NCBI GenBank assembly: GCA_005889285.1
Contig: VBFF01000160.1
Coordinates: 596 to 29,080, forward strand
Reading direction: 5' to 3'
DNA length: 28,485 bases
Origin: Chloroflexota bacterium
Lineage (GTDB): Bacteria > Chloroflexota > Dormibacteria > CF-121
Shown: piece by piece, positions 7,450 to 16,053 of the stretch
Numbering within the stretch: position 1 is the first letter of the stretch
Layout of the letters: every line of letters starts with the position of its first letter
Position numbers and translations under genes: made by a program
Notes under the pieces: generated by a model
The model's input: the letters and a program-made list of their open reading frames with translations, nothing else
Databases searched by the model: none
Told to the model about the DNA's origin: nothing

Positions 7450-8777
7450 TCGCGGGCCGCTTTCCGGAGAATTTTCTATGGGGCACGGCGACGGCGGCGC
7501 ATCAGGTCGAGGGCGGCAACCGCGGCAACGACTGGTGGGCCTGGGAACAGATCCCCGGGCGTATAAAAAATGCCGATACATCCGATCGAGCCTGTGAGCA
7601 GTACGAGAGATTCACGTCAGACTTCGATTTGCTGCGCTCTTTACACCAAAATGCGCATCGGCTCTCCGTCGAGTGGTCTCGGATCGAGCCGTCCCCCGGC
7701 GAGTTCTCCACGACGGCGCTGGCGCACTATCGCGATGTCTTACAGGCGCTGCGCGACCGCGGCATGGAGCCGATGGTTACGCTGCATCACTTCACGAACC
7801 CAACCTGGATCGCCCAAGCCGGTGGCTGGGATGCCCCGGAGACGTCAGAGTATTTCGCCCGCTATGCAGAGCGCGTGACCGACGAGCTGGGCGACCTGAC
7901 AACGTTGTGGATCACGATCAACGAGCCCACGGTAATCGCCTACCAGGGCTATGTGCGCGGCGAGTGGCCCCCGGGAACGCGCAACCTGGGCGCCGCCGCC
8001 CGCGTCCTGGTAAATATCTTACGGGCGCATTGGCTGGCGTACGAGCGCATCAAGTCCCGGCATCAGGACATCCAAGTCGGGCTCGCGCATCACCTGAGAG
8101 TTTTTGACCCGGCCCGGCGGTTTGTGCCCCAGGACCGAGCCGTCGCCGCCGCGTTTAACCGGGTCTTCAACGAGACGGTCTTGAAATCGCTGCGCCTGGG
8201 GCGGCTGGTTTTTCCGTTGACACTGGCCGGCCGCGCCCGTGGCCCGCGCCACAGCCAGGATTTTATCGGCCTCAATTACTACACGCGGGAGCTCGTAAAA
8301 TTTAACGTGCAATATCGCGCTGAGCTGTTCGGCGAGCGGATGCTCCCGGCTGATGCGCCGCGGTCGGATCTCAATTGGGAACTCTACCCCGAGGGCCTCT
8401 ACCGGACCTTGCGATGGCTGGAGCGCGAGAAGCTGCCAATCATCGTGACCGAAAATGGCATCGCGGACCACCAGGACGCCCTGAGGCCGGAATATCTCTT
8501 GAGTCACATCGCCGCCATGCTGCGTGCCATCGAGGCCGGCTCGCCGGTACGCGGCTATTTTCACTGGACCTGTTTCGATAATTTTGAGTGGGCCGAGGGC
8601 TACAGCGCGAAATTCGGGCTGATCGCGTGCGATCCGCTGACCCAGGAGCGCCGGCCGCGCCCGAGTGCGCAGCTCTACGCGCAGATCTGCCGGTTGAACG
8701 CCTTGCCGGCTAGCGTCGAGCTTCCACCAGCGGCTCAAGAGCCCGTTGAGCCAGCCGGTCCGACCGACCTGCGCTGA
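7446..8777 (+). CDS. Glycoside hydrolase family 1 beta-glycosidase
   Basis: A 443-residue GH1 protein, the normal family length. It starts at the GH1 N-terminal signature NFLWGTATAAHQVEGGN (about 9-25). The acid/base Glu160 is in TINEPTV and the nucleophile Glu336 is in IVTENGI; both are intact. The family hydrolyses beta-glucosides, beta-galactosides or beta-fucosides with retention. No signal peptide is seen, so it probably acts on imported or small glycosides in the cytoplasm. The ATG overlaps the Yip1 stop by four bases. The last 30 residues after QICRLNALP are Pro/Ala rich and run 68 bases into the convergent GH2 gene, so the true end of one of them deserves a check. Substrate cannot be told from sequence alone. 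Confidence 0.92.
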   Translation: MIAGRFPENFLWGTATAAHQVEGGNRGNDWWAWEQIPGRIKNADTSDRACEQYERFTSDFDLLRSLHQNAHRLSVEWSRIEPSPGEFSTTALAHYRDVLQALRDRGMEPMVTLHHFTNPTWIAQAGGWDAPETSEYFARYAERVTDELGDLTTLWITINEPTVIAYQGYVRGEWPPGTRNLGAAARVLVNILRAHWLAYERIKSRHQDIQVGLAHHLRVFDPARRFVPQDRAVAAAFNRVFNETVLKSLRLGRLVFPLTLAGRARGPRHSQDFIGLNYYTRELVKFNVQYRAELFGERMLPADAPRSDLNWELYPEGLYRTLRWLEREKLPIIVTENGIADHQDALRPEYLLSHIAAMLRAIEAGSPVRGYFHWTCFDNFEWAEGYSAKFGLIACDPLTQERRPRPSAQLYAQICRLNALPASVELPPAAQEPVEPAGPTDLR

Positions 8778-11058
8778 GCCTCTGACCTCGCGGCGGATCG
8801 CCGACGAGGAAACGATGCTCCATGTGGGCGATGGGCTGACCCGCAACCTCCAGCTCGGCGGTGACCCGATAGACGCCGTCGGCATGCAACCGGACGGCGG
8901 GCTCGGCGATGACAGCCGCAGGGTCCAGCTGGTCTGGGATCGTAATCCAATCATGGCCGCGGAAGCGGCGCTTCGCGAACCAGCCACGGACCTCGCGCCA
9001 CGGTGACGTCTCGTGCGCGCGCTCGCGCTCGATGCGCCAGCGCAGGCGCGCCCGGCCATGACGGCTTGGATCGTCATTGACGCAGACAATGCGTAAATGC
9101 TGGAGCCGCCCCCGCGGCAGCCGGAGCAGCAGGCCGTCGACGGCTGCCTGGTCTTCGGGTAAATCGATCGTCAAGAACAATGGCGCAAACGCGTCGGCCA
9201 CCGCCCGGTAGGCCCGTTTCGGGCGGCGCGCGTGGTCGACGATCGCGGCCGAGATCGCCGGAAAGCCGTCGCCGAATTGCGAAACCAGGACGCCGCCACA
9301 GTGGGCGAACTTCTGCCGCCGGAAGCGGTCGATCGCGAAGCGCAGGACGTGCGCCTGGTACTCCTGGCTGGCCCGCACACAGGCATCGCGGCTGGGGTGC
9401 GTCGAGGGCGGGCCGATGCCGCTGCGCGCCCACTCGGCGGGCTGGTAGCCGGCGTAGCGCCAGCTTTCGTCGTCATCGGCAACCGGCCAGCCACGGTTGA
9501 GATTCCGCCACACCGGCGAATTCGCGTTCGGCAACGCCTGGGCGCCGACTTCAGAGACAAACGCGGGGCTCAAGCCGGCCAAGTCTCGCCAGTGTCCCTG
9601 GGACCAGCCCTGGCCGCAGTGCAGATCCTGATCGCCGGTACCGGCCAGAACCGGCCGCGATGGATCGAGCGTGCGCATCAGTGCGGCCGCCTCTTCGTCC
9701 ACGTCGCGGTTGAGTTGCTCCGTATGCCGTTCGCCCAGCCAGGCGAGCGACCGGCTCCAGGGCGGGTCGGCGTGGACGGCGTAGCAAATGACAGAGGGCT
9801 TGTTGAACAGCAGGTGCACGAGCTCTTCGGCTTGCGACAGGACGGCCTCGCGAAAGAACGCGACCGACCGGGCATCCGCCCGATGGACGTATGACCCCGT
9901 TATCGGCATGTCCTGCCAGAGCAAGAGGCCGGCTTGATCGGCGGCATCGTAGAGCGCCGCTGGCTCGACGTGCGCGTTGAGGCGCAACATGTCCATATTG
10001 GCCTGCTGCGCCAGCTCCAGGTCGGATTTCAATAACTCGTCGCTGGCCGCATCGAGAAAGAATTCTGAACAGTAATTCGCGCCGCGCATGAACATCGGCC
10101 GGCCGTTGACGGCGAAGGTCCAGCCTTCGGCCCGCGTTTGTAGCCCGACCTCGCGGATGCCGAAGGTTTCCCGCAGGCTTGCGCTGCGGCGGTCATCGGC
10201 GGTGATTTCCAGCTCGGCACGATAGCGTGCCGGCTCGCCCTGCGCCCACGGGGACCAGAGCTGGGGGTCCGGCAAGGCGAGTTCGACGACCACGTCCTGA
10301 ACGTCGTGGCCATTGAGACGAAAGGCGCGCCGCATCTCCAGGGGGGCGGGAATCTCGAAATTGTGCCCGCCGAGGCGTATCGCCAGTTCTCCGGTCATGA
10401 TCCGGCCATCGAGGTTGCGCAGCCTGGTCCGGAGCGCGAGCCTGGCGAGATCGCCCTGCTCGACACGTGGCTCGCAGTGAACCCATTCCGCGACGACGTG
10501 GCCGACCTGCTCGAGCAGCACCGGACGCCACAGCCCCATCGGCACGTGCCAGACGTACTGTTCGCCCAGGCGGCCCTGCTCGTGGCTCGGATAGGGTTTT
10601 GTTTCCGAGTCGCTGAACAAGCCCATCAGGTGACGCTTTGCCGCAAGCTCGGTCTCGACTGGCGCCTCGATACAAACGGCCAGGACGTTCTCTTCGAGCA
10701 AGAACGAGGAAATATCAAAGCTAAACGGCGCGAAGTACCCGTAGTGGCTTCCCAGCAGCCGGCCGTTCAGCCACACGTTTGCCACCAGGAAGGCGCCCTC
10801 GAAGCGGAGCAGCGTCCGTTGCCGGTGACGGGGCCGCGGGAAGCGCACCCGGTGCCAGATCGCCTCGCTCCCGCTGGTTGCGCCGTGCAGGCGTGGCACC
10901 GGCACCGGCGCCCAGGCGTCGTCATCGAAGTCCGTCCTGGAAAAGCCTCGATCTTCGCCTTCGCCCAGGGTGGCGATGGCCATCCGCCACCCCGCGTTCA
11001 GCTCCTGGCGATTCAATGCCTGGACGGGAAAGATCGACAGGCAATCGTTCAGCGGCAT
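8710..11058 (-). CDS. Glycoside hydrolase family 2 protein with altered acid/base motif
   Basis: A 782-residue protein with GH2 architecture: an N-terminal jelly-roll sugar-binding domain (about 15-185, with FEGAFLVANVWLNGRLLG), an Ig-like domain (about 190-300), a TIM barrel (about 310-620, entered at VNGRPMFMRGANYCSE) and a C-terminal extension. It is closest in feel to beta-mannosidase or beta-galactosidase-like GH2. The nucleophile is Glu503 in FVSEVGAQALP. The acid/base, normally N-E in a W-x-x-x-N-E context, is here AVHADPPW, with Ala430-Asp431. Activity may be altered or lost. The ATG overlaps the galactokinase stop (TGATG), which suggests a galactoside substrate. No signal peptide, so probably cytoplasmic. 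Confidence 0.85.
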   Translation of the reverse strand: MPLNDCLSIFPVQALNRQELNAGWRMAIATLGEGEDRGFSRTDFDDDAWAPVPVPRLHGATSGSEAIWHRVRFPRPRHRQRTLLRFEGAFLVANVWLNGRLLGSHYGYFAPFSFDISSFLLEENVLAVCIEAPVETELAAKRHLMGLFSDSETKPYPSHEQGRLGEQYVWHVPMGLWRPVLLEQVGHVVAEWVHCEPRVEQGDLARLALRTRLRNLDGRIMTGELAIRLGGHNFEIPAPLEMRRAFRLNGHDVQDVVVELALPDPQLWSPWAQGEPARYRAELEITADDRRSASLRETFGIREVGLQTRAEGWTFAVNGRPMFMRGANYCSEFFLDAASDELLKSDLELAQQANMDMLRLNAHVEPAALYDAADQAGLLLWQDMPITGSYVHRADARSVAFFREAVLSQAEELVHLLFNKPSVICYAVHADPPWSRSLAWLGERHTEQLNRDVDEEAAALMRTLDPSRPVLAGTGDQDLHCGQGWSQGHWRDLAGLSPAFVSEVGAQALPNANSPVWRNLNRGWPVADDDESWRYAGYQPAEWARSGIGPPSTHPSRDACVRASQEYQAHVLRFAIDRFRRQKFAHCGGVLVSQFGDGFPAISAAIVDHARRPKRAYRAVADAFAPLFLTIDLPEDQAAVDGLLLRLPRGRLQHLRIVCVNDDPSRHGRARLRWRIERERAHETSPWREVRGWFAKRRFRGHDWITIPDQLDPAAVIAEPAVRLHADGVYRVTAELEVAGQPIAHMEHRFLVGDPPRGQRLSAGRSDRLAQRALEPLVEARR

Positions 11059-12206
11059 CAGGTCGTCCTCTCGGGCATGACACCGTCCACGGAACGGACG
11101 CGATAGAACTCAGGCGACTTGTGGAATTCGTCGGCGTACCCCTCGGCGAGGTGCTGCGCGACGTCATCGAGGGCGCCCGCCTCGAGCAGCACCAGCACGC
11201 AGCCGCCGAAACCGCCGCCCATCATTCGCGCGCCGATCACCTTGGGCATCCCTGCGGCAAGCTCCACGAGGCAGTCAAGCTCCCGGCAGCTTACCGCGAA
11301 ATCGAGCCGCAGGCTCTCATGAGATGCATAGAGAAGCGGACCGAGGCCTCGCGGCGAGCGCCGGCGAAGCGCGTCGGCCGCTTGCAGGACGCGGGCATTT
11401 TCCGTGACAACGTGGTGGGCGCGGCGCCGCTCCACCGGGTTGGCGATTTTTGGCAGGTCGGCGTCGGTTGCATCTCGCAGGCTGCGCAGACCGAGCGCGG
11501 AGGCGGCCGCCTCACACTCCCGCCGGCGCTCGTTATACGCCGACGAGGCCAGCTCGTGCCGCACCCGACTGTCGGCGAGCAGCCACGCGTAACGTCCGTC
11601 GGGAAGCGGCACCTGCTCGTCGCGCATCGAGCGGCAATCGAGGAGAATCGCATTACCGCCTCGCGCCTTCAGTGCCGTGAAAGGATCCATGATCCCGGTG
11701 TGCGCGCCGACGAAGCCGTTCTCCGCCGCCTGGCAGAGCTGCGCCGTTTCCAGGGCGGGCATCTCGATGCCGCGCGCGGCCAGCAGGGCGACGGCGCTAG
11801 CAACGTCGAGGGCGCCGGATGAGCTGAGTCCCGATCCAACCGGAATGTCCGAGGCGACGAACGCATCGAATCCGGGTCCCTTGTCATAGCGCTGGTCGAT
11901 GGCGCGGGCAACGCCGATCAGATAGTCCGCCCAGTTCCCCAGCCGGCGTGCCGGTACGGCTTCGAGATCGACATTGGTCTGGTAGCGATCGCTGCGCAGG
12001 GCAACGCGCCCGTCGCGCCGCAGCCGCAGCGCGACGCCGATATGCCGGTCGATGGCGGCCGGCAGGACGAAGCCCTCGTTGTAGTCGGTGTGCTCGCCGA
12101 TGATATTGATGCGTCCGGGCGCGACGGCCACGGCGCCCGGCAGATACCCAAACGCCTGCCGGAATCCGGCTCGGGCGCGTTCATCGAGCTGGTGGGGCGC
12201 GCTCAT
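11058..12206 (-). CDS. galK: Galactokinase
   Basis: A 382-residue GHMP kinase with the galactokinase signature GRINIIGEHTDYNEGFVLP (31-49), the ATP-binding loop PVGSGLSSSGAL (122-133), the catalytic Asp174 in TGIMDPF and the C-terminal motif MMGGGFGGCVL. It phosphorylates alpha-D-galactose to galactose 1-phosphate, the first Leloir step, in the cytoplasm. GalK usually reads GIMDQ at the catalytic Asp; here it is GIMDP, a mild variation. The start ATG overlaps the stop of the LOG-like gene (ATGA) and the stop overlaps the GH2 start (TGATG), so the three are one coupled operon. No galT or galE is in the window. Confidence 0.93.
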   Translation of the reverse strand: MSAPHQLDERARAGFRQAFGYLPGAVAVAPGRINIIGEHTDYNEGFVLPAAIDRHIGVALRLRRDGRVALRSDRYQTNVDLEAVPARRLGNWADYLIGVARAIDQRYDKGPGFDAFVASDIPVGSGLSSSGALDVASAVALLAARGIEMPALETAQLCQAAENGFVGAHTGIMDPFTALKARGGNAILLDCRSMRDEQVPLPDGRYAWLLADSRVRHELASSAYNERRRECEAAASALGLRSLRDATDADLPKIANPVERRRAHHVVTENARVLQAADALRRRSPRGLGPLLYASHESLRLDFAVSCRELDCLVELAAGMPKVIGARMMGGGFGGCVLVLLEAGALDDVAQHLAEGYADEFHKSPEFYRVRSVDGVMPERTT

Positions 12207-12691
12207 GACGGGCGGCCCATCTGGGCGAAGAGCCAGTCCAGCGCCTCCGTGGCGTTCTCGGCGACTGGCAGCTCCGGCTCGGTGCGATCCTGCCGGTCGA
12301 AGCGCCAGGTCTTGATGCCGATTGTCGGCCGCCGGTTGCGCAGCGCGAGGGCGATCTCGGACAGCGTGCCCAGGCCGCCACCGAGCGCGACCACGCCGTC
12401 GGCCGTGCGGGCGAGGATCGCGTTGCGGGCATGCCCCAGCCCGGTGGCAATTGCAATATCGATATAGGCGTTCGCGTCGTGAACGTCTTCGCCGGGCAGG
12501 AGCCCGATCGTCAGCCCGCCCGCGGCTCGGGCGCCGCGAGCCGCGTGCTCCATGACGCCGGTCAGCCCGCCGCAGACAAGCACGGAGTCGCGCTGCGCAA
12601 TGCCGCGGCCCAACTCGAAGGCTAGATCCGCGAGTGGCGTCCGGGGGTCTGATTCACCACAGACCGCCACCAGGCGCCGTCGAGGGCTCAA
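12203..12691 (-). CDS. LOG-like (TIGR00725-type) nucleotide-binding Rossmann protein
   Basis: A 162-residue protein of the SLOG/LOG superfamily. It has VCGGLTGVMEHAARGARAAG (39-58), GLGHARNAILA, and GGGLGTLSEIALAL as the PGGxGTxxE-like motif, with its Glu kept. The family includes cytokinin-activating phosphoribohydrolases once called lysine decarboxylases; the TIGR00725 subgroup has no proven role. The start is TTG 12691 because TAAACT lies 7 bases before it and the Mrp stop is just upstream. It overlaps galK by four bases. The link to galactoside use may be only positional. Confidence 0.82.
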   Translation of the reverse strand: MSPRRRLVAVCGESDPRTPLADLAFELGRGIAQRDSVLVCGGLTGVMEHAARGARAAGGLTIGLLPGEDVHDANAYIDIAIATGLGHARNAILARTADGVVALGGGLGTLSEIALALRNRRPTIGIKTWRFDRQDRTEPELPVAENATEALDWLFAQMGRPS

Positions 12692-12698
12692 CGACGAG

Positions 12699-12704
12699 AG
12701 TTTA
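12699..12704 (-). promoter_or_regulatory. -10-like TAAACT before the LOG-galK-GH2 operon
   Basis: TAAACT on the minus strand, 7 bases before the TTG at 12691 and directly after the Mrp stop. The same hexamer with the same spacing precedes the Mrp gene and the 16393 gene. Confidence 0.45.
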
Positions 12705-12707
12705 TAT

Positions 12708-13799
12708 CTAGATCGTCCGCAGTGGAATGACGCTCGCCTGCTTGAAGTTCCGAATGCTGACCTGGGCCGCGAGGTGGGATGCCACGTCGCGATAGACAGC
12801 CGCCAGTGGCGAATCTGGCTCGTGGACCATCAAGGGCACGCCCGGACCACCGCCCTCGCGGATGCGCCGATCGAGCGGGATCTCGCCCAAAAACGGGATA
12901 TTCATTCTTTCGGCGAGCGTTTTCGCTCCGCCGTGGCCGAAGATATCGTCCCGTTGGCCACAATGGGGACAAACGAAGTAGCTCATGTTCTCGACCAGTC
13001 CGAGATTCGGCACTTTCAGCGTGTTGAACATCTGGATCGCGCGGCCGACGTCGGCGGTCGAGACGTCCTGAGGCGTGGAAACAACGACGGCGCCGGTCAT
13101 CGGGATGCTCTGTGACATGGTGAGCTGCACGTCGCCCGTCCCGGGCGGCAGGTCGACGACCAGATAGTCGAGCTCCCCCCAGTTGACGTCAAAGAGAAAC
13201 TGTCGTACCGCGCCAGAAAGCATCGGCCCGCGCCAGATGGCCGGCTTGTCGGGCTCGATGAAGAAGGCAATCGAAATAATCTTCAGGCCGTAACGCTGGA
13301 TGGGGATGATCTTCTCGTTCTCGGCATACGGCTTCTCGTGTTCGGCGCCCAGCAGGATCGGCACGTTGGGGCCGTAGACGTCGGCATCGAGCACCCCGAC
13401 CCGCGCGCCCAGCTGCGAGAGGGCCAGTGCGATGTTCACGGCGCAGGTCGACTTGCCGACGCCGCCCTTCCCGGCGCCGACGGAGAGAATATTCTTGACT
13501 CCCGGCACCTGTTGCTTCTGCGGCACGCCGCCGGTGCGCGAGACCTGCGCGTCCCACTTGATCTGCGCTTTCGGCGAGCCGGGTAGCGTCGCCAGCGCGG
13601 CGTCGATGTCGTCGTGGATCTTGTTTTTCAATGGGCATGCCGGCGTCGTCAGCACCACCCGCATGCCGATCGTCGCGGCATCGACGACGGCCACGTCCTG
13701 GATCATCTTGAGCTCCATCATCGGGCGGTGAAGCTCGGGATCCTGCACCGTGGACAGCGCCTCGAGAACGCTCTGTTCTGAGAGTTGCGTGACAGCCAT
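12708..13799 (-). CDS. mrp: Mrp/ApbC iron-sulfur cluster carrier ATPase
   Basis: A 363-residue protein with an N-terminal MIP18/DUF59 domain (about 5-85, with VQDPELHRP and TTPACPLKN), then a P-loop NTPase of the ParA/MinD type: deviant Walker A GAGKGGVGKST (108-118), VLDADVYGPNVPILLG, DLPPGTGDVQLT as Walker B, and the conserved cluster-binding C-x-x-C in FVCPHCG (277-280). It carries and inserts Fe-S clusters into client proteins in the cytoplasm, with ATP. Length and domain order are normal. The ATG at 13799 is preceded by TAAACT at 7 bases. It lies 10 bases after the broken spermidine-synthase-like gene and 16 bases before the LOG gene. Confidence 0.95.
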   Translation of the reverse strand: MAVTQLSEQSVLEALSTVQDPELHRPMMELKMIQDVAVVDAATIGMRVVLTTPACPLKNKIHDDIDAALATLPGSPKAQIKWDAQVSRTGGVPQKQQVPGVKNILSVGAGKGGVGKSTCAVNIALALSQLGARVGVLDADVYGPNVPILLGAEHEKPYAENEKIIPIQRYGLKIISIAFFIEPDKPAIWRGPMLSGAVRQFLFDVNWGELDYLVVDLPPGTGDVQLTMSQSIPMTGAVVVSTPQDVSTADVGRAIQMFNTLKVPNLGLVENMSYFVCPHCGQRDDIFGHGGAKTLAERMNIPFLGEIPLDRRIREGGGPGVPLMVHEPDSPLAAVYRDVASHLAAQVSIRNFKQASVIPLRTI

Positions 13800-13806
13800 C
13801 AGGACA

Positions 13807-13812
13807 AGTTTA
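13807..13812 (-). promoter_or_regulatory. -10-like TAAACT before mrp
   Basis: TAAACT on the minus strand, 7 bases before the ATG at 13799. It overlaps the last codons and stop of the upstream gene. Confidence 0.45.
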
Positions 13813-14377
13813 CCCCGAGCTTCGTATATAGCTCAGGATGATGTCATCGATCAGGCGCTCGACTGGCGCCAGATCGTCCGTAAACACAATGCCGTTGGGC
13901 CGGACCTGCCGGACGCCGCCGGTCTGCAACGCCTCGGCCGCGATCGGCTGGAGCTTGGGGTTGGTTTCGGCGCCGGCGCGGGCGATGAACTGATCGACGG
14001 ACGTTGAGCTCGACGTGGCGTAGATCACGCTGTTCGTGAACCGCCGATTGGAGTCAAGCACGAAAACGTTCTTGAAGACGGCGTTGAGGGTCCCACTGAG
14101 GGCGTCGACGAGGCGATTGTCGGTCGGTGTCCGGCCGGCGTTGATCGCCAGGACGCCGCCAGGGTTCAAGTGCGCCTTCGCGCTCTCGAAGAACTCGCGC
14201 GTTGTCAAATAGAACGGGATATACGGCTGGCGGTAGGCGTCGACCAGGATGACGTCGTATTGTCCGGCCTGGGTCGCCATCCAGTAGCGGCCATCGGCGA
14301 CGGTGACGTGCAAATTCGGCTCGTTCATGTCGAAGTACCGACGGCCGACGTCGACGATCTTGGGGTCGATTTCGCCG
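13810..14377 (-). pseudogene. Spermidine-synthase-like protein, 3' part in a shifted frame
   Basis: This stretch continues the methyltransferase-like domain of the gene above in another frame. It has GEIDPKIVDVGRRYFD (acidic loop binding the SAM/dcSAM ribose), VTVADGRYWM, DVILVDAY as the catalytic D-A-Y loop, and a clean C-terminus RLIDDIILSYIRSSG ending at 13810. An intact protein would bind S-adenosyl or decarboxylated S-adenosyl methionine and act as a polyamine synthase or a relative. No start codon with a ribosome site marks it as a gene of its own. Codon use and protein sense are good right up to the junction near 14371-14385, so the break is recent or is an assembly error. Confidence 0.7.
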
Positions 14378-15436
14378 GGCGACCGTGCCGCCGGCAAGGC
14401 CGACCAGGGCGACCCGGCCGGGAGCGTGGCCCGAGCCGAAGTAGGGGGCCAGCAGGGCATCGTCCCAATAGCCGTGGGTATACAAACTCGTCGGGTCGTA
14501 GATCGAATGCACGGCCGATCCTTCGTCCAGCAGCAACTGGGTCTCGTTGCCCGAGCGAATGACCTGGATGTAGTTGTAGGCCGACTCGGTTTCATAGACG
14601 CGCTCACCGTAGGCCGCCCCGCGGATCGCGCCGCCTGACAGCAGCGCCAGGACCAGGATCAAGACAGGAATTAATAAATACAGGCGTCTTCGGCCTGGCT
14701 CGTAGAGCCCGGCGGTCGAGATCGCGCCCAGCAGAAACGCCAGGACGAAAATCGTCGGACGCGTCCCGTACGTCGGGATCAGCCAGAAGACCGGCAGGAA
14801 CGTCCCCAGGATGCTGCCCAGCGTCGACAGGGCGTAGACGGCGCCCGCGGCGTTGCCGGCGGTTTCCAGGTGCCGGATGCGAAGCCGGATCACGAAGGGC
14901 GAGACCATGCCTAACAAGATCACCGGGCCGGCGAAGAGCACGATGACGGAAATCAGCGAGCCCAGCACCAGGCCCACAGAGACCTGGGCGAAGCCACTCT
15001 GGGCAACGGACAGGATCGGCCTCGACACGATCGGGATCGCCGCCGTAAGAAGAGCCGCCGCGCCGGCTAGCTGAAACAGCAGTCTCGCGTCGGGGCGGCG
15101 GTCGGCGAGGCGGCCGCCGGCGTAATAGCCGATCGTCAGATAAATCAAGATCAGCCCGATCAGTGTCCCCCAGATGAACAGCGACTGCCCAAAGAACGGC
15201 GCCAGCAGGCGGGCGGCGGCAAACTCGATACCCAGGCTGGCCAGGCCGCCGGTGAAGGCGAGCGGCAGCAGGAGCCGCTGACGCCATGACGCCGCGGGCG
15301 AAGGGAGTCGCGGCACAGGGTGCAATTCGATCTCGGGGCGCAAGGTCCGTTTCAGGATACGCGGGGCCGCGCGACTGCCCGTGAGCAAACGGTAACCCGC
15401 CGCCCGATCACATGTAACAAACCGGGCCACTGCCAT
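14054..15436 (-). pseudogene. Membrane-anchored spermidine-synthase-like protein, 5' part, frameshifted
   Basis: The first ~350 codons encode about eight membrane segments (about residues 52-270), typical of fused transporter/spermidine-synthase proteins (LPLAFTGGLASLGIEFAAARL; SVGLVLGSLISVIVLFAGP). The start of the methyltransferase-like domain follows (YNYIQVIRSGNETQLLLDEG, then motif I VALVGLAGGTVAR). Directly after that the frame degrades into a basic, low-sense tail and stops at 14054, while the rest of the domain continues in another frame below about 14377. In relatives about 14 residues separate the GGGT-x-x-R motif from the acidic E-I-D-P motif; here almost nothing does. The gene thus carries an internal deletion of about 40 bases that is not a multiple of three. 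Start uncertain: ATG 15436, or a GTG near 15320 nearer the first helix. Confidence 0.7.
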
Positions 15437-15505
15437 ACGCGACTTCGTACTCAGGCCGTTTTAGTTAGCAGGTCTCGAATTCACATAAGGAGGACCTAAA
15501 CAAGC

Positions 15506-16012
15506 ATGTTTCGACTGACATCGAAGGTGAAGATTGCGGCCGGTCTCGCTGCTGGCGCGCTCACGCTGGGCGCCGCCGGTGCCTATGCGGCCGCGAACGC
15601 AAACAACACCATTACCGTTACCTCGACGCCGATCACCCTGGGCTCGGGTGACCACACGCTGAACGTCATCGGGTTCAACGGGACGACGACGCTGACGCTG
15701 CCCACCGGTGGTTTCAAGACCGCCGGGGAATGCGTGTCGTTCCTCGCGAAGAACAAGAACATCGCGCTCGCGCCGCAGGGCAGCACGACCGGTTCGGTCA
15801 CGCTGTCGAAGAACTACCACGGGAAGCTGATGAGCGGCGCCAGCGCCTGGTGCAAAACGCAGCTGACCGCGGCACCGAAGACCAACAAGACCGACGCTAC
15901 GGACGCTACGGCGACCGAGACTCCGGAGGCACCGGAGACCGATTCGGCAGACTCGACCGCGTCGCACGGCCACGGCCACGCCTACGGCCACAGCAAGCAC
16001 GCGGCTAGCTAA
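15506..16012 (+). CDS. Secreted two-cysteine protein with His-rich tail, unknown
   Basis: A 168-residue protein with a clear signal peptide: basic KVK, a hydrophobic Ala/Leu stretch (9-26) and a likely AYA/A cleavage at about 28. The mature part has a Thr-rich beta-like section (33-70) and two Cys only (76 and 116), which could form a disulfide. An acidic Thr/Asp/Glu/Ala linker (about 128-152) leads to a tail with seven His in HGHGHAYGHSKH, which could bind a metal such as nickel, zinc or copper. I do not recognise the family. A GGAGG lies 12 bases before the ATG, and a strong terminator follows, so it is a single-gene unit that may be well expressed. Confidence 0.75.
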   Translation: MFRLTSKVKIAAGLAAGALTLGAAGAYAAANANNTITVTSTPITLGSGDHTLNVIGFNGTTTLTLPTGGFKTAGECVSFLAKNKNIALAPQGSTTGSVTLSKNYHGKLMSGASAWCKTQLTAAPKTNKTDATDATATETPEAPETDSADSTASHGHGHAYGHSKHAAS

Positions 16013-16025
16013 GGAGATATCGTAC

Positions 16026-16053
16026 AAAGGGCCTCCCGCTGGAGGCCCTTTTT
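16026..16053 (+). terminator. Rho-independent terminator after the His-rich secreted gene
   Basis: A perfect 11-bp stem AAAGGGCCTCC / GGAGGCCCTTT with loop CGCT, followed by TT. Its T run overlaps the stop codon of the convergent gene at 16052. In the other direction the T tract is short, so it mainly serves the plus strand. Confidence 0.85.

Noticed and set aside
8019-9089. Minus-strand frame of 356 codons across GH1 and the end of GH2
   Set aside because: It is antisense to the conserved GH1 domain and has no family motif.
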